A program made the position numbers and the translations under genes. 52,832 nucleotides of DNA from Saprospiraceae bacterium UBA3362 (GTDB lineage: Bacteria; Bacteroidota; Bacteroidia; Chitinophagales; Saprospiraceae), in contig DEQQ01000089.1 of NCBI GenBank assembly GCA_002360455.1, positions 1 to 52,832 on the forward strand. The letters run 5' to 3'. Below are positions 1-9,207 of this stretch, piece after piece (the stretch's first letter is position 1; each line of letters opens with the position of its first letter). The notes beneath the pieces were generated by a model. The model saw only the letters and a program-made list of their open reading frames with translations. It ran no database searches and had not been told where the DNA came from.

Positions 1-30
1 GGGTCGTCGGTTCGAACCCGATTATCCACC
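1..30 (+). tRNA. 3' end of tRNA-His (truncated by window start)
   Basis: The T arm is visible: stem GTCGG (6-10), loop TTCGAAC (11-17), stem CCGAT (18-22). The 3' acceptor strand TATCCAC (23-29) follows, with a C at the discriminator position (30). A C discriminator is characteristic of tRNA-His, where it pairs with the extra G-1, and the end resembles that of E. coli tRNA-His. The next bases are CCT, so a full CCA is not encoded. The anticodon lies outside the window, so the isotype is an inference. Confidence 0.72.
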
Positions 31-36
31 CCTTAG

Positions 37-77
37 AAAGCGAGGCATTGTGTATTCAATGTCTCGCTTTATTTTTG
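37..77 (+). terminator. Rho-independent terminator of the tRNA gene
   Basis: A 14-bp stem (37-50 with 57-70, one G-T pair) encloses a 6-nt loop and is followed by ATTTTT. It lies seven bases after the tRNA end. Confidence 0.75.
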
Positions 78-173
78 GCCTATCAAAGTTTCAGCAAATA
101 ATTTGTTTTGGAAGCCGTTTTACTTTCTGTATTTTTATCTGTTTATGGATCTATTGAATAAAATGAATTTGTC

Positions 174-2147
174 GTGCACTTAAGCTTTGAAAATGATACT
201 AAACTGCGGAATAAGATCTTGCAAGCAGGAAGCATCTTGCTTATAAGTTTTCTATTGGCTTGTTCAAGAAATGAATATAAATTAGCTCTTAAGGCGCAGG
301 AAGCAAAGCAATATGCCATTGCAAAGTCCTATTTTGTTAGGGTTTATAAAAAAAATCCATCTCCGCAAATGGCATTAAAAATTGCTAAAATCTGCGCTCT
401 GCAATCCAAGTACAAAGAAGAATTGATTTGGGCCAAGAAGGCAACAGAACATGAAGATCATCCTGAGAATATGCTTGCTTATGCTTTTGCCTTAATGAAA
501 AATGAAGATTATGAAACAGCAGGAGATGTTTTTAGCTTATTGGCTAAAGAAAATAAAGACAATGTTCTAATACGGAAACAAATTACCACTTGCAAGTTGC
601 TTTCGGAGTGGAAAAAACAGAAGTTGAATCCTTCATTTGATCTTTCAATTGCTGAGCCAATAAATTCAAAGTACAATGATTTTTCTGTTTGCTATTTGGA
701 TTCATTAAAGTTTGTTTTTTGCTCTGATAGAGTAAATTCAAAAGCAGATGCATTGTATGCATGGAATAATAACGCATTCTTCGATCTATATACAGCCTCA
801 AAAATTGAAATGAATCCTTCAGTTTTTGATAATGTCAATTCAAGTTTTCATGAAGGACCTGCTTCTTATTCAAAAAAAAATAATACTCTCTATTATAGTA
901 TCTGTGATGCCGAATCTCAGACTGAAACTTTTTGTAAATTGTACTCCTCACAACTGAGTAAAAATTCAAAAGACAATCAGGAGCTTGTATTGTTTGGAGA
1001 AGAATTGTGCAATGATATTCATCCTGCAATTCATTATTCAGACAGCATTCTTGTTTTTTCATCGGATAGAAAAAATGGTACTGGGAAATACGATTTATAT
1101 ATTTCCTACAAAATAAATGAGCAATGGACCTCTGCACAAAATTTAGGAACTTTGATTAATACTGAAGGAGATGAGAAATTTCCAGTGTGGCATCATGACA
1201 CTTTGTTTTTTTCATCCAATGGCTTGTTTGGTTTTGGGGGCTTAGATGTATTTAAGACCTACAGATTGGAAAATGGAAAATGGGCCAATCCTATCAATTT
1301 AAAAACTCCGATCAATTCGGGTGCAGATGACTTTTCCCTGGTTTTTGATGAAGATTATAAGGCAAATGATACCATTTTAGCACAAGGATTTCTTTCTTCA
1401 AATAGAGATGGGCAAAACGATGATAATATTTATCGTTTTCAATTGGTCAATAAAAAGGACGTAGTCAGGCCGAAGAAAAATAAGCTAAAGCAAATGGTAG
1501 AATTGCTTTTTTTTGAAGCCAAAGAGTACAATAACTTGACCATTGAGAGGAAAAGAATCGATAGTGTCTATATTACGGACGAGAAGAAAAATCAATTGTT
1601 TACCGGAGCTAAGTCAAACATTATGTTTTGGGTGGGATCAGGCGAAAAATTTCAATGGACATTTAGTAAGAAATCATATCTGAATCAAAAAATGAGTTTT
1701 AATACTTATTTGGATACATTTTTATTGGTTAGTGATTCTGTAATAACGCATAGAATAGAAATAGAATTAGTACCTTATGATGAGTCAAAACAGTTTGTTA
1801 TTCAGGATATTTATTATGATTTTGATGACTCCAAATTGAGACCTGACTCTTATGGTTCTTTAGAAAAATTGTTCAATTTACTTGAAGCAAATCCAAAAAT
1901 GATTGTGACCCTTGGAGCTCATACAGATTGTCGAGGTACTGATGAATACAATTTGGAATTATCTCAAAAGAGAGCCGAGTCGGTTTCGAATTACTTGTCA
2001 GATAGAGGAGTTCCTCGCTATAGAATGATTAGTTTAGGTTACGGCAAATCGGACTTATTAGAAAAATGCATTTGCAATCAATGCTTAGAACAGCAACATC
2101 AATTGAATAGAAGGACGACCTTCAAATTTCAATTAAAGTGGAGATGA
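174..2147 (+). CDS. PorE-like lipoprotein: TPR, beta-propeller, CRD, OmpA C-terminal domain
   Basis: Probable outer-membrane lipoprotein that ties a periplasmic complex to peptidoglycan. The N-terminus has a basic stretch, a hydrophobic segment and a lipobox ending SFLLAC, with Cys30 as the lipidated residue. TPR-like helices follow (about 35-150), then PD40/WD40-like propeller blades containing repeated F(F/V)SSD/SSN motifs (about 160-440), a short carboxypeptidase-regulatory-like segment (about 455-535), and an OmpA C-terminal domain with HTDCRGTDEYN and NRRTTF signatures. The same domain order is known for PorE, a T9SS component of Porphyromonas; assigning this role here is inference, because OmpA/PD40/TPR proteins occur in several paralogues per genome. 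The start is GTG at 174. The upstream in-frame ATG candidates terminate quickly, and the next ATG is inside the TPR region. Confidence 0.8.
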   Translation: MHLSFENDTKLRNKILQAGSILLISFLLACSRNEYKLALKAQEAKQYAIAKSYFVRVYKKNPSPQMALKIAKICALQSKYKEELIWAKKATEHEDHPENMLAYAFALMKNEDYETAGDVFSLLAKENKDNVLIRKQITTCKLLSEWKKQKLNPSFDLSIAEPINSKYNDFSVCYLDSLKFVFCSDRVNSKADALYAWNNNAFFDLYTASKIEMNPSVFDNVNSSFHEGPASYSKKNNTLYYSICDAESQTETFCKLYSSQLSKNSKDNQELVLFGEELCNDIHPAIHYSDSILVFSSDRKNGTGKYDLYISYKINEQWTSAQNLGTLINTEGDEKFPVWHHDTLFFSSNGLFGFGGLDVFKTYRLENGKWANPINLKTPINSGADDFSLVFDEDYKANDTILAQGFLSSNRDGQNDDNIYRFQLVNKKDVVRPKKNKLKQMVELLFFEAKEYNNLTIERKRIDSVYITDEKKNQLFTGAKSNIMFWVGSGEKFQWTFSKKSYLNQKMSFNTYLDTFLLVSDSVITHRIEIELVPYDESKQFVIQDIYYDFDDSKLRPDSYGSLEKLFNLLEANPKMIVTLGAHTDCRGTDEYNLELSQKRAESVSNYLSDRGVPRYRMISLGYGKSDLLEKCICNQCLEQQHQLNRRTTFKFQLKWR

Positions 2148-2187
2148 ATATTGTCTTAGATTACGTTAATTTATTATACCCAAATTT

Positions 2188-2961
2188 TTATTCTCCAATT
2201 TTTTGTAACAAAGTATTTTGCTGAACATTGCTTTGGACAATTTGTAGAAAATAAGTTCCGCTCGGCCACTCTCTTGTATTGATTTCATCTCTAAAAATTG
2301 AAAGGCTTGGATAATAATGTTTGGAATACATTTTTTGACCGTAAGCATTAACGATTTCAAAATAAACTGGTTCAAATGACTTTGTATCAATTTCCAAAAC
2401 TGTAAAATATTTAGACGGGTTTGGAGATAATTTAAAAATCAATGCTTGATCTTCCATTTGAGGATCTTCTGATGAGGTATTAATTTTAATTTTCTCTGCT
2501 GCGAATTTCACTTCGCTAAACCCATGACAATTTCCGGCAAAATTTTCTAATGATCTGATCAATATATATCTAGCTCTCGGGATTGAAATGCTTTGCCAAT
2601 CTTCCCCTTCGTAATTGTTCTTGCCGGTTGCCTGTGTTAGTGTATATTGACCTGCAAACTTCCACTGTATGCTGTCTTCTGAGAAATAAAAATCAACTTT
2701 TCTTGAGCCCCAATCCAGATGATCAGGATCATTGGTGTTCCATATTTTGAATTGATCGATTTTATAAATTGTTTTGAAATCGTAAAGAATCCAGTGGGAG
2801 GCTGCTGCTGTAGGATCGTTTGGGCTTGGTTTTTTTATACATGAAATCCATCCATCATACCAATTTGTAGAATGACTATCAGGAAAACACTGCGCTGTGG
2901 ATCTATTGGAAATTGAACTTAGAAAATAAATTGCTAAATATAGATAAAAACACTTTTTCAT
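2188..2961 (-). CDS. Secreted discoidin-domain protein with T9SS sorting domain
   Basis: 257 aa with a signal peptide (residues 1-23, ending STAQ). An F5/8 type C (discoidin) fold follows at about 24-155, with the typical pattern of a buried surface strand, DWGSRKV and a late G-F-SEVKF strand. The last 80 residues form a type A T9SS C-terminal domain: LSPNPS, then a beta-sandwich ending in SGTYFLQIV. Discoidin domains usually bind carbohydrates or cell surfaces; the ligand here is unknown. It lies downstream of the DUF1800/DUF1501 pair on the same strand (37 bp gap to DUF1501) and may be co-transcribed with it. Confidence 0.8.
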   Translation of the reverse strand: MKKCFYLYLAIYFLSSISNRSTAQCFPDSHSTNWYDGWISCIKKPSPNDPTAAASHWILYDFKTIYKIDQFKIWNTNDPDHLDWGSRKVDFYFSEDSIQWKFAGQYTLTQATGKNNYEGEDWQSISIPRARYILIRSLENFAGNCHGFSEVKFAAEKIKINTSSEDPQMEDQALIFKLSPNPSKYFTVLEIDTKSFEPVYFEIVNAYGQKMYSKHYYPSLSIFRDEINTREWPSGTYFLQIVQSNVQQNTLLQKIGE

Positions 2962-2998
2962 ATTAATTATTGATTTTGAAACCAGTAAAATTAGTTTG

Positions 2999-4408
2999 TT
3001 ATATATTTAAAAAACCAATTGGAGCCTTCCCCGAATTTATATTATAAAAAGTGTAAATATTTGGAAACACATAGGATAAATCGTTGGGGGAAACACCCAT
3101 CCACAAAGCAAGCTCTGCAAAATACAGATCTGTTGGTGTAGTTGGAATTAATATACCATCATATACGTTTTGCTCAGCGTCCAATCTAAGAGAAGGATAC
3201 TCGCCAAAAATTCTTGAGCCATTGATTCCTCCTCCCAAAACCATCACATTTCCTCCCCAGGCATGGTCTGTTCCATTTCCGTTGCTTGTCAAACTACGAC
3301 CAAATTCGGATATTGTAAATGCAGTTACCTGTTTAGTGGCATTTATTTCTTCCAATGCAGTAAAAAAGGAACTTAAACTGGTATCAAAATTTGTGAACAT
3401 CTCATTTTGATTTTCCAATACTTCATCATGATGATCCCAGCCATAAAAATCGATAAAGAAGATTTGGCGCTTAAATCCAAGATTTTTTTGAGCAGCAACA
3501 CTTCTTGCTACCATATTCAATGCTCTTCCTAATTCTGAATCAGGGAATGTGGTTTTCAAATCACCAACGGTTTCTAGAGCGTCTTGAAATTTCTTATGAC
3601 TGTCTCTTCCTACACGAATAACATCTATATAAGTCTTATGAAAAATATCCAGATATTTGTGATCCAACAAGGTGTCAATTGCATGGGTTCGTGCATTATT
3701 GAAATAATCCCATCTGGAGGGTTCTTCGGTGTGTCCTGTAATTCCAATGCTTCCGTTTTGAGGATCCAACACATATTCTATCACTTCTTTCCCTTCTTGA
3801 AAAAGATTGGTACCTGAAAGTGAAAAATTCATCGATATGTCATTTGAGCTATTCATATCTCTGACTAAATCTGCAATTCTTCCTCCCCAGCCAACTGCAG
3901 ATCTGTCATTAGGAATTGCCGTTTGCCATTGTTGAATTTGATCTGAATGAGAAAACAATCCTAAAGGGAGCTTTGCAGTTTGATCAATAAATTTCTGTTT
4001 TGTAACAGGCTCAAATAGTGTCCCAATATTGGAAATAAAGGAAACATTTCCCTTGTTGTACAATTGCTGTAGACCTTTTAAGGCCGGATGCAAACCAAAT
4101 TCTCTTCCTGGAGTGTTTAAGGTTTGTAAAGCAAGAAGTTCACTTTTTTGAAGTGCGAGATTTGATCTGGTTTCTTGATATTCTTTATATTCATTATTTG
4201 TTGTAGGGACCAGCATGTTGAAAGAGTCATTGCCGCCGGATTTCAATATACAAACCAATGCTTTATAGTCTGGATCCAAATCACTATTGGATGCTGCAAG
4301 AGCATTTATAGCTTTTAAATTGATCAGACTATTGTACAAAGTAGAGTACCCAATGGCTGCACAACTCATTGTTCCTACAAAATTTCTTCTGGTAATATTT
4401 TTTGCCAT
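2999..4408 (-). CDS. DUF1501 family protein, Tat-exported
   Basis: 469 aa, a normal length for the family. The N-terminus MAKNITRRNFVGT carries a twin-arginine motif (R7, R8), so export in folded form by the Tat system is likely. The alkaline-phosphatase-like fold of DUF1501 is recognisable from the KSGGNDSFNMLVP motif near residue 57, the YGWDHHDEV motif, and SEFGRS...GTDHAWGG near the C-terminus. Metal binding by the His/Asp residues is expected from the fold, but the substrate is unknown for this family. The start is 5 bp downstream of the DUF1800 stop. The two families are almost always paired in Bacteroidota and Planctomycetes and probably act together outside the cytoplasm. Confidence 0.9.
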   Translation of the reverse strand: MAKNITRRNFVGTMSCAAIGYSTLYNSLINLKAINALAASNSDLDPDYKALVCILKSGGNDSFNMLVPTTNNEYKEYQETRSNLALQKSELLALQTLNTPGREFGLHPALKGLQQLYNKGNVSFISNIGTLFEPVTKQKFIDQTAKLPLGLFSHSDQIQQWQTAIPNDRSAVGWGGRIADLVRDMNSSNDISMNFSLSGTNLFQEGKEVIEYVLDPQNGSIGITGHTEEPSRWDYFNNARTHAIDTLLDHKYLDIFHKTYIDVIRVGRDSHKKFQDALETVGDLKTTFPDSELGRALNMVARSVAAQKNLGFKRQIFFIDFYGWDHHDEVLENQNEMFTNFDTSLSSFFTALEEINATKQVTAFTISEFGRSLTSNGNGTDHAWGGNVMVLGGGINGSRIFGEYPSLRLDAEQNVYDGILIPTTPTDLYFAELALWMGVSPNDLSYVFPNIYTFYNINSGKAPIGFLNI

Positions 4409-4413
4409 GGTTT

Positions 4414-6231
4414 TTATTTTAATATTGTAAAATCAGGTGAAATGCATAAAAGATATAAGGCCATTCTAACTCGTTCTTCTCTGTAATTACCATAGACTAA
4501 TGAGTTCAAAGCTTCTTTGATTATTCCTCTTGTCCTGTCTGATAAATTTCCGTAAGTATATAGTAAATCCAATTTGTTGATCAAAGTCTCCGGTTCCCGC
4601 GCTAATTTTTGTAATTCAGTTGTATTCAGATATGTGGCAGGATCAAACTCTTCCCAGCTGTAAAATAAATAATTGTACACCGCCCAGTTGTTTACATAAT
4701 TTACATAACCAATTGCAGTTCGAGAATTGTGTAATTGAAATTCCGGAGCTACCAATCCATTTTTCTTTATTTCACCAAGTGGAGAAAAAGAAGGAAGGAA
4801 AAAGTTAAAAACAGTTGGAGATGCCATTGGAATTTGTCCTACATTTTGCAAATAATCAAAACTCGAATTCCAATATCTACCGTAATATTGCTCAACATCT
4901 AGTGGAGAAGCAAAATGGGTATATCTCACAAAAGGCTCTCTAAGTTGTCCATTTTTTGGATCCGATAACCATTCACAATCTCTAGCTTCATTGTCCAATA
5001 GTATGGCTTTTACAACAGCGGCTAAATTTCCTTTTACCCCATTCCCGTCATCATTAAAAACAGAAGCAACTCTTCTAATATATCCTGGAGTAGGATTGGA
5101 TTTGACAAGTCTTTGGATTAATTGCTTGCTAATAAACGGACCAATATTTGGATGTTTAATAAGAAAATGAATTGCATCCTCAACGTCTTTCATCCCTTTT
5201 TGTCCTGCCTGAATTGTAAATCCGTTCATTAGTTTTTTCTCACCGGGTTGGTGCCACTCATCATACATTCTCATTGGACTTAACAAGTCTCCCAAATAAT
5301 AGTTAGTCCCAAAGGAAGCCGTATCCACCCACTGATTTGGCATTACCTTAGAGAATCCTAAGCCTGTAAAAACTTTAGCCATTTCTTTAATATCTGCTTG
5401 GGAATAACTGGGAATAGGATTTCCTTGGGGATCAAGTTTTCTACTGCCATCTAAATTCAATTCATACAATCCGATTGTAAATAATTGCATGATCTCTCTT
5501 GCATAGTTTTCGTCAGGATGAATATTTTCTTCAGGAATTTCTTTTGGATTATTTAAATGAGACAAATAGTATCCCATCACAGGACTCAAACTTACATCAC
5601 GCAACAAATCTTTGTAATTACCGAAAGCATGATTTAATAATAAATCATAATAGTGAGCTATGGCTCTCCCGTTGCCTACCAATTCCGAATTAATAGAAAC
5701 AACTAAAATTTCACTTAAGGCAAGTGCGACTCTCTGTCTAAGTCTATCCTTATTTTTTAGATGATTTTCCCAAAAAGCATAATTAAAATACAAGGCACTA
5801 AAATAACTTGGAGCTCTGGTAGAGTCGGTGTGATTTACAAAATACCAATCATAAGCATCTTTAAATGCTTTTTCTGAAATCGATAAAATGGATTGATGTG
5901 GGGCTTTGATCTGGTGATCTATCCATTGTTCAAATCCCATTCTGGTAACATCTTTAATATCATTCTCAGTAAAGCCAAGTGTTGCTTGATGAAGAAATCG
6001 ACTTGATGCAAATTGTTTTGCCATTAATCCAATCGAACCAACAGTCTTGCCGGCCGACGCACTGTCATAGGCATACAAAGGAGACCAGGAATCACTAGAA
6101 GTGATGGTTATATTGCTTTCATCATCCCCCAATATTATCTTTTGGGCTTGTGCATTAATAATAAAAAATAAGGCAAAAAGGAATGTGAGCTGATAAATTC
6201 TAGACATAAATTTATTTTTGAGAACTATCAA
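4414..6231 (-). CDS. DUF1800 family protein
   Basis: 605 aa if the first start is used. The ninth codon (ATG at 6207) is the more likely start because MSRIYQLTF begins a clean signal peptide ending INAQAQ. DUF1800 hallmarks are FLHQATLGFT near residue 80, HPDENYAREIMQLFTIGLYELN in the middle, the G-F-S-K and NDDGNGVKGNL segments, and SPDFTILK at the C-terminus. The biochemical role is not established. It precedes the DUF1501 gene by 5 bp on the same strand, the usual pairing. The N-terminal 70 residues after the signal are low in conservation and may be a linker. Confidence 0.9.
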   Translation of the reverse strand: MIVLKNKFMSRIYQLTFLFALFFIINAQAQKIILGDDESNITITSSDSWSPLYAYDSASAGKTVGSIGLMAKQFASSRFLHQATLGFTENDIKDVTRMGFEQWIDHQIKAPHQSILSISEKAFKDAYDWYFVNHTDSTRAPSYFSALYFNYAFWENHLKNKDRLRQRVALALSEILVVSINSELVGNGRAIAHYYDLLLNHAFGNYKDLLRDVSLSPVMGYYLSHLNNPKEIPEENIHPDENYAREIMQLFTIGLYELNLDGSRKLDPQGNPIPSYSQADIKEMAKVFTGLGFSKVMPNQWVDTASFGTNYYLGDLLSPMRMYDEWHQPGEKKLMNGFTIQAGQKGMKDVEDAIHFLIKHPNIGPFISKQLIQRLVKSNPTPGYIRRVASVFNDDGNGVKGNLAAVVKAILLDNEARDCEWLSDPKNGQLREPFVRYTHFASPLDVEQYYGRYWNSSFDYLQNVGQIPMASPTVFNFFLPSFSPLGEIKKNGLVAPEFQLHNSRTAIGYVNYVNNWAVYNYLFYSWEEFDPATYLNTTELQKLAREPETLINKLDLLYTYGNLSDRTRGIIKEALNSLVYGNYREERVRMALYLLCISPDFTILK

Positions 6232-6414
6232 TGCTCAAATATAAGGAATTGAAACAAGCTAAAATTAATAAATATTCAATATTTTCATAAATTCAGCAAT
6301 TCCCCTATGTTTCTTATAAGTGAAAATCCTTAGTCCGATCCAGCTCAATGCAGTTTTCATGGATATATAATAAAATCGTGAGCCTAAATTTGGATTAAAT
6401 AAAAGAAATAACGA

Positions 6415-7770
6415 TCACTCTTTAAGTTCGCCTTCCCATTTTGCTATCACTGCAGTAGCCAGACAATTGCCCAAAGTATTTACAGCTGTTCTAGCCATAT
6501 CCATCAATGCATCTATTCCTAGAATGGCTGCTATAGGCCAGTCGGGGAGGCCAAAGGTGGATGCCATTCCAGCCAGAATAACCAGTGAAGCTCTTGCGAC
6601 ACCAGCCACTCCTTTAGAGGTAAGCATGAGTGTAAGTAACATCACTATTTGTTGACCTAAGCTTAATTCAATTCCTGCAGCTTGGGCAACAAATATTGTA
6701 GCTAGAGATAAATACAAGGTAGTGCCGTCAAGATTAAAACTCAAACCTGTAGGAAGAACAAAGGATACAATTTGTCTTGAAATCCCCATTTTCTCCATAT
6801 TTTCCATAGCTGAGGGTAGGGCAGCTTCTGAACTTGCTGTCCCAAATGCTATACTTAAGGGTTGAATCACATGTTGCCAGAATTTTTTAATATCCAATTT
6901 TACAAAAAATGCAATTGGAAGAAAAACACCTAAGACCAATACGATCAAAGCTATATATAGTGTACCTAATAAAATTAGCAAATTCTTCAATATTTCAATT
7001 CCCATATTGGATATGGTATATGCCATTGCACCGCCTACTGCAAAAGGTGCAAAATACATGATAATTTCAGTAAACTTAAACATTGTGGTGCTCAATGAGT
7101 CCGCAAATGTTAGCATAGGTTTGCGCTTGCTTTCCGAAATTAATAATAAGGATACAGCGAATAATATTGAAAAAACGACAATTTGCAATACCTGACCCTC
7201 AGCAATAGATTTTGCAATGTTTTCAGGAAAAGTGTGCAAAACTATATCCTTCCATCCTTGTGCTTTTGCGATGTCCGGAAGTTTTTCGGCATTGTCAATT
7301 TGAATAATCCCCACACCGGCCTTACTCCAATTGATGGCCACTAACCCAATCACTAATGCAATTGTAGTAATTACTTCAAAATATAAAATGGATTTCCAAC
7401 CTAATCTTCCAACTTTCTTAAGATCAGCATGACCTGCAATTCCTAAAACCAAAGTTCCAAAAAGCAATGGCGCAATAACGCATTTAATAAGCTTGATAAA
7501 AATTTTACTCAAAACATTCAGCTCTCTGCCAACTTCAGGAAAATCATAACCAATAAATATTCCCAAAATCATAGAAATGAAAATCCATGTAGTTAATTTG
7601 TTCTTACTTATTCCTATACTTATTAATGCGAGCAAGCCTAGCCATCTTAATCCCATAGAGAAATATGGGTCGATAGGCAGAATTCCTGTAATCTGTAATG
7701 CTGATAACAACAATATAGCAATTGTAACTAGGACTAATATTCCGGAATTTTTTGAAACCCATTGGCTCAT
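6415..7770 (-). CDS. Dicarboxylate/amino acid:cation symporter (DAACS family)
   Basis: 451 aa integral membrane transporter of the GltP/DctA family. The two re-entrant hairpins are readable: FGTASSEAALPSA (HP1 tip, degenerate relative to SSSAATLP) and TSKGVAGVA (HP2). TM7 has NLDGTTLY and TM8 has MDMARTAVNTLGN. Asp424 and Arg427 of TM8 are kept, which suggests acidic substrates. The last position of the TM8 motif is Asn435, where sodium-coupled glutamate transporters have Asp and DctA-type carriers have Asn. From this I infer a C4-dicarboxylate-like or proton-coupled carrier, but substrate cannot be settled from sequence. It lies 9 bp downstream of the DedA gene and is probably co-transcribed. 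Confidence 0.9.
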   Translation of the reverse strand: MSQWVSKNSGILVLVTIAILLLSALQITGILPIDPYFSMGLRWLGLLALISIGISKNKLTTWIFISMILGIFIGYDFPEVGRELNVLSKIFIKLIKCVIAPLLFGTLVLGIAGHADLKKVGRLGWKSILYFEVITTIALVIGLVAINWSKAGVGIIQIDNAEKLPDIAKAQGWKDIVLHTFPENIAKSIAEGQVLQIVVFSILFAVSLLLISESKRKPMLTFADSLSTTMFKFTEIIMYFAPFAVGGAMAYTISNMGIEILKNLLILLGTLYIALIVLVLGVFLPIAFFVKLDIKKFWQHVIQPLSIAFGTASSEAALPSAMENMEKMGISRQIVSFVLPTGLSFNLDGTTLYLSLATIFVAQAAGIELSLGQQIVMLLTLMLTSKGVAGVARASLVILAGMASTFGLPDWPIAAILGIDALMDMARTAVNTLGNCLATAVIAKWEGELKE

Positions 7771-7779
7771 ATCAAAAGA

Positions 7780-8430
7780 TTAATTATTCTTTTTAAAATT
7801 TAATAAACTTCCTATAACACCTGCAATTAAGGGAATTAAACTAATGATTAAAATGCAAAGAACAATCAATGAAAAATTCTCTTTAACAAAAGGAATGTTC
7901 CCAAACCAATAACCAACCAAAACAATAGGAACAATCCAAGCTAAAGCACCTACTATATTGTATAAATTGAATTTTGACTCATTCATTTGACCTATACCTG
8001 CAACAAAGGGAACAAAAGTTCGTACGAAGGGAAGGTATCTTCCTAATATTAACGCTTTGCCGCCATGCTTATCATAGAACTTCTGTGTTTTAATCAAATA
8101 ATCTTCTTTTATCCATTTTGACTTTTGTTGAAGCAATTTTGGGCCAACATATTTCCCGATATAAAAATTGGTGATATTTCCCAAGATAGCCGCTGCAACA
8201 CAGATAGAAATTAAAAGAACGACATTCATATTTCCCGAAGCACACAACGCTCCTGCAGCAAAGAGAAGTGAGTCTCCCGGTAAAAAAGGTGTAATGACCA
8301 ATCCGGTTTCGGCAAATAATATTAAGAAAAGAATGATATAAATATAAATTCCATATTGCTGTGTTAACTCGACCAAATGATCATCAATATGAAGAATGAA
8401 TTCTGCTAATTGTTGAATGATTTCTACCAT
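7780..8430 (-). CDS. DedA family inner-membrane protein
   Basis: 216 aa, the usual DedA length. It has the family signatures FLPGDSLLFAAGALC in the first re-entrant region and GRYLPFVRTFVPFVAGI, whose Arg residues are essential in E. coli YqjA/YghB. About four to five hydrophobic segments are present. DedA proteins act in membrane homeostasis and polyprenyl-phosphate or phospholipid flipping; the specific substrate here is unknown. It is the first gene of a two-gene operon with the symporter and is divergent from the gene at 8688. Confidence 0.9.
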   Translation of the reverse strand: MVEIIQQLAEFILHIDDHLVELTQQYGIYIYIILFLILFAETGLVITPFLPGDSLLFAAGALCASGNMNVVLLISICVAAAILGNITNFYIGKYVGPKLLQQKSKWIKEDYLIKTQKFYDKHGGKALILGRYLPFVRTFVPFVAGIGQMNESKFNLYNIVGALAWIVPIVLVGYWFGNIPFVKENFSLIVLCILIISLIPLIAGVIGSLLNFKKNN

Positions 8431-8600
8431 CTAAATTTATATAGGTTAGGTAATTAAAAGCTAAATGTAAGAAAATACAAACCTACGATAATTCTCTCTT
8501 ATATTTTGTTTATCATGAATCAAGTCGAATTACATATTGAAAAATGATATATAAAAGCTTTAGCGCTATTTAAATCTTTGTATTTAAATTACTTATAAAT

Positions 8601-8614
8601 ATAATATGTTATAT
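8601..8614 (+). repeat. 14-bp box, inverted copy at 9320-9333
   Basis: ATAATATGTTATAT occurs here upstream of the gene at 8688, and exactly in reverse complement at 9320-9333 next to the promoter of the convergent small ORF. It might be a shared operator, or chance in very AT-rich DNA. Confidence 0.3.
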
Positions 8615-8658
8615 ATTGAAATTCAATTATTTAGAATTAATATTATAAAAAAATGTAC

Positions 8659-8666
8659 TATATTTG
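8659..8666 (+). promoter_or_regulatory. Bacteroidota -7 element for the gene at 8688
   Basis: TATATTTG fits TAnnTTTG exactly and lies 21 bp before the ATG. No convincing -33 TTTG is seen. Confidence 0.45.
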
Positions 8667-8687
8667 CAGCTACCAAAATAGAAATTC

Positions 8688-9188
8688 ATGGAACGTGAAT
8701 TTAATCCGCTTAGCCTGCTGAAAGAACAGCTGCTCAATGAACGACTCAAAGATAAATTGTTGGCATTTGTCATTGCTACAATTGGAGGCTTGGGTAGTTA
8801 TGTCATTTTAAAAGAGAATATTCTTTCTCCGGATCAAACCGGTTCGTACAATTTAATATCCAATTCAACTTCCTCACACGAGGACGAAGAAACCTATGGA
8901 GTTATTAATCATCTCGGATTAAGTAAATTGGGAATAGAAGGTGAGGCAGTAATAGGTTCAAAATTGCGCATTCATTTGCCTAACTACGATCCAATTAAAA
9001 AATATAAAATGGACTTTGGGAATGGAATAGAAAGCATTCTACAAGAAAGTAAAATTAATATAGTGTATAATTCGCCTGGAATTTACAATATAAAATGCTT
9101 TGAATTAATGAACAATCAGTGGAAGTTGGTAGGCGCGCATAAAATAACAATACACCTAAAGAACACTCAAGGAGTAAGTGTTCTTTAA
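8688..9188 (+). CDS. Hypothetical membrane-anchored protein with PKD-like domain
   Basis: 166 aa, not recognised. Residues 1-23 are charged and cytoplasmic-looking, 24-41 form one transmembrane helix, and an acidic linker (about 50-72) follows. Residues 90-158 read like a small beta-sandwich of PKD type: MDFGNG near 108 and a Y-x-x-x-G-x-Y-x-I pattern near 127-135. The topology would be type II, with the domain in the periplasm. It has its own promoter, and the final codons overlap a hairpin terminator. The convergent small ORF at 9208-9288 shares that hairpin. No function can be assigned. Confidence 0.7.
   Translation: MEREFNPLSLLKEQLLNERLKDKLLAFVIATIGGLGSYVILKENILSPDQTGSYNLISNSTSSHEDEETYGVINHLGLSKLGIEGEAVIGSKLRIHLPNYDPIKKYKMDFGNGIESILQESKINIVYNSPGIYNIKCFELMNNQWKLVGAHKITIHLKNTQGVSVL
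9158..9186. terminator. Bidirectional hairpin between convergent genes
   Basis: The 10-bp perfect stem AAAGAACACT/AGTGTTCTTT with a 9-nt loop lies in the last codons of the upstream CDS. It is positioned to end both the 8688 gene and the minus-strand small ORF. The U-tract is short on the plus strand. Confidence 0.5.
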
Positions 9189-9207
9189 GTGTGAAAATGA
9201 ACCTTAA

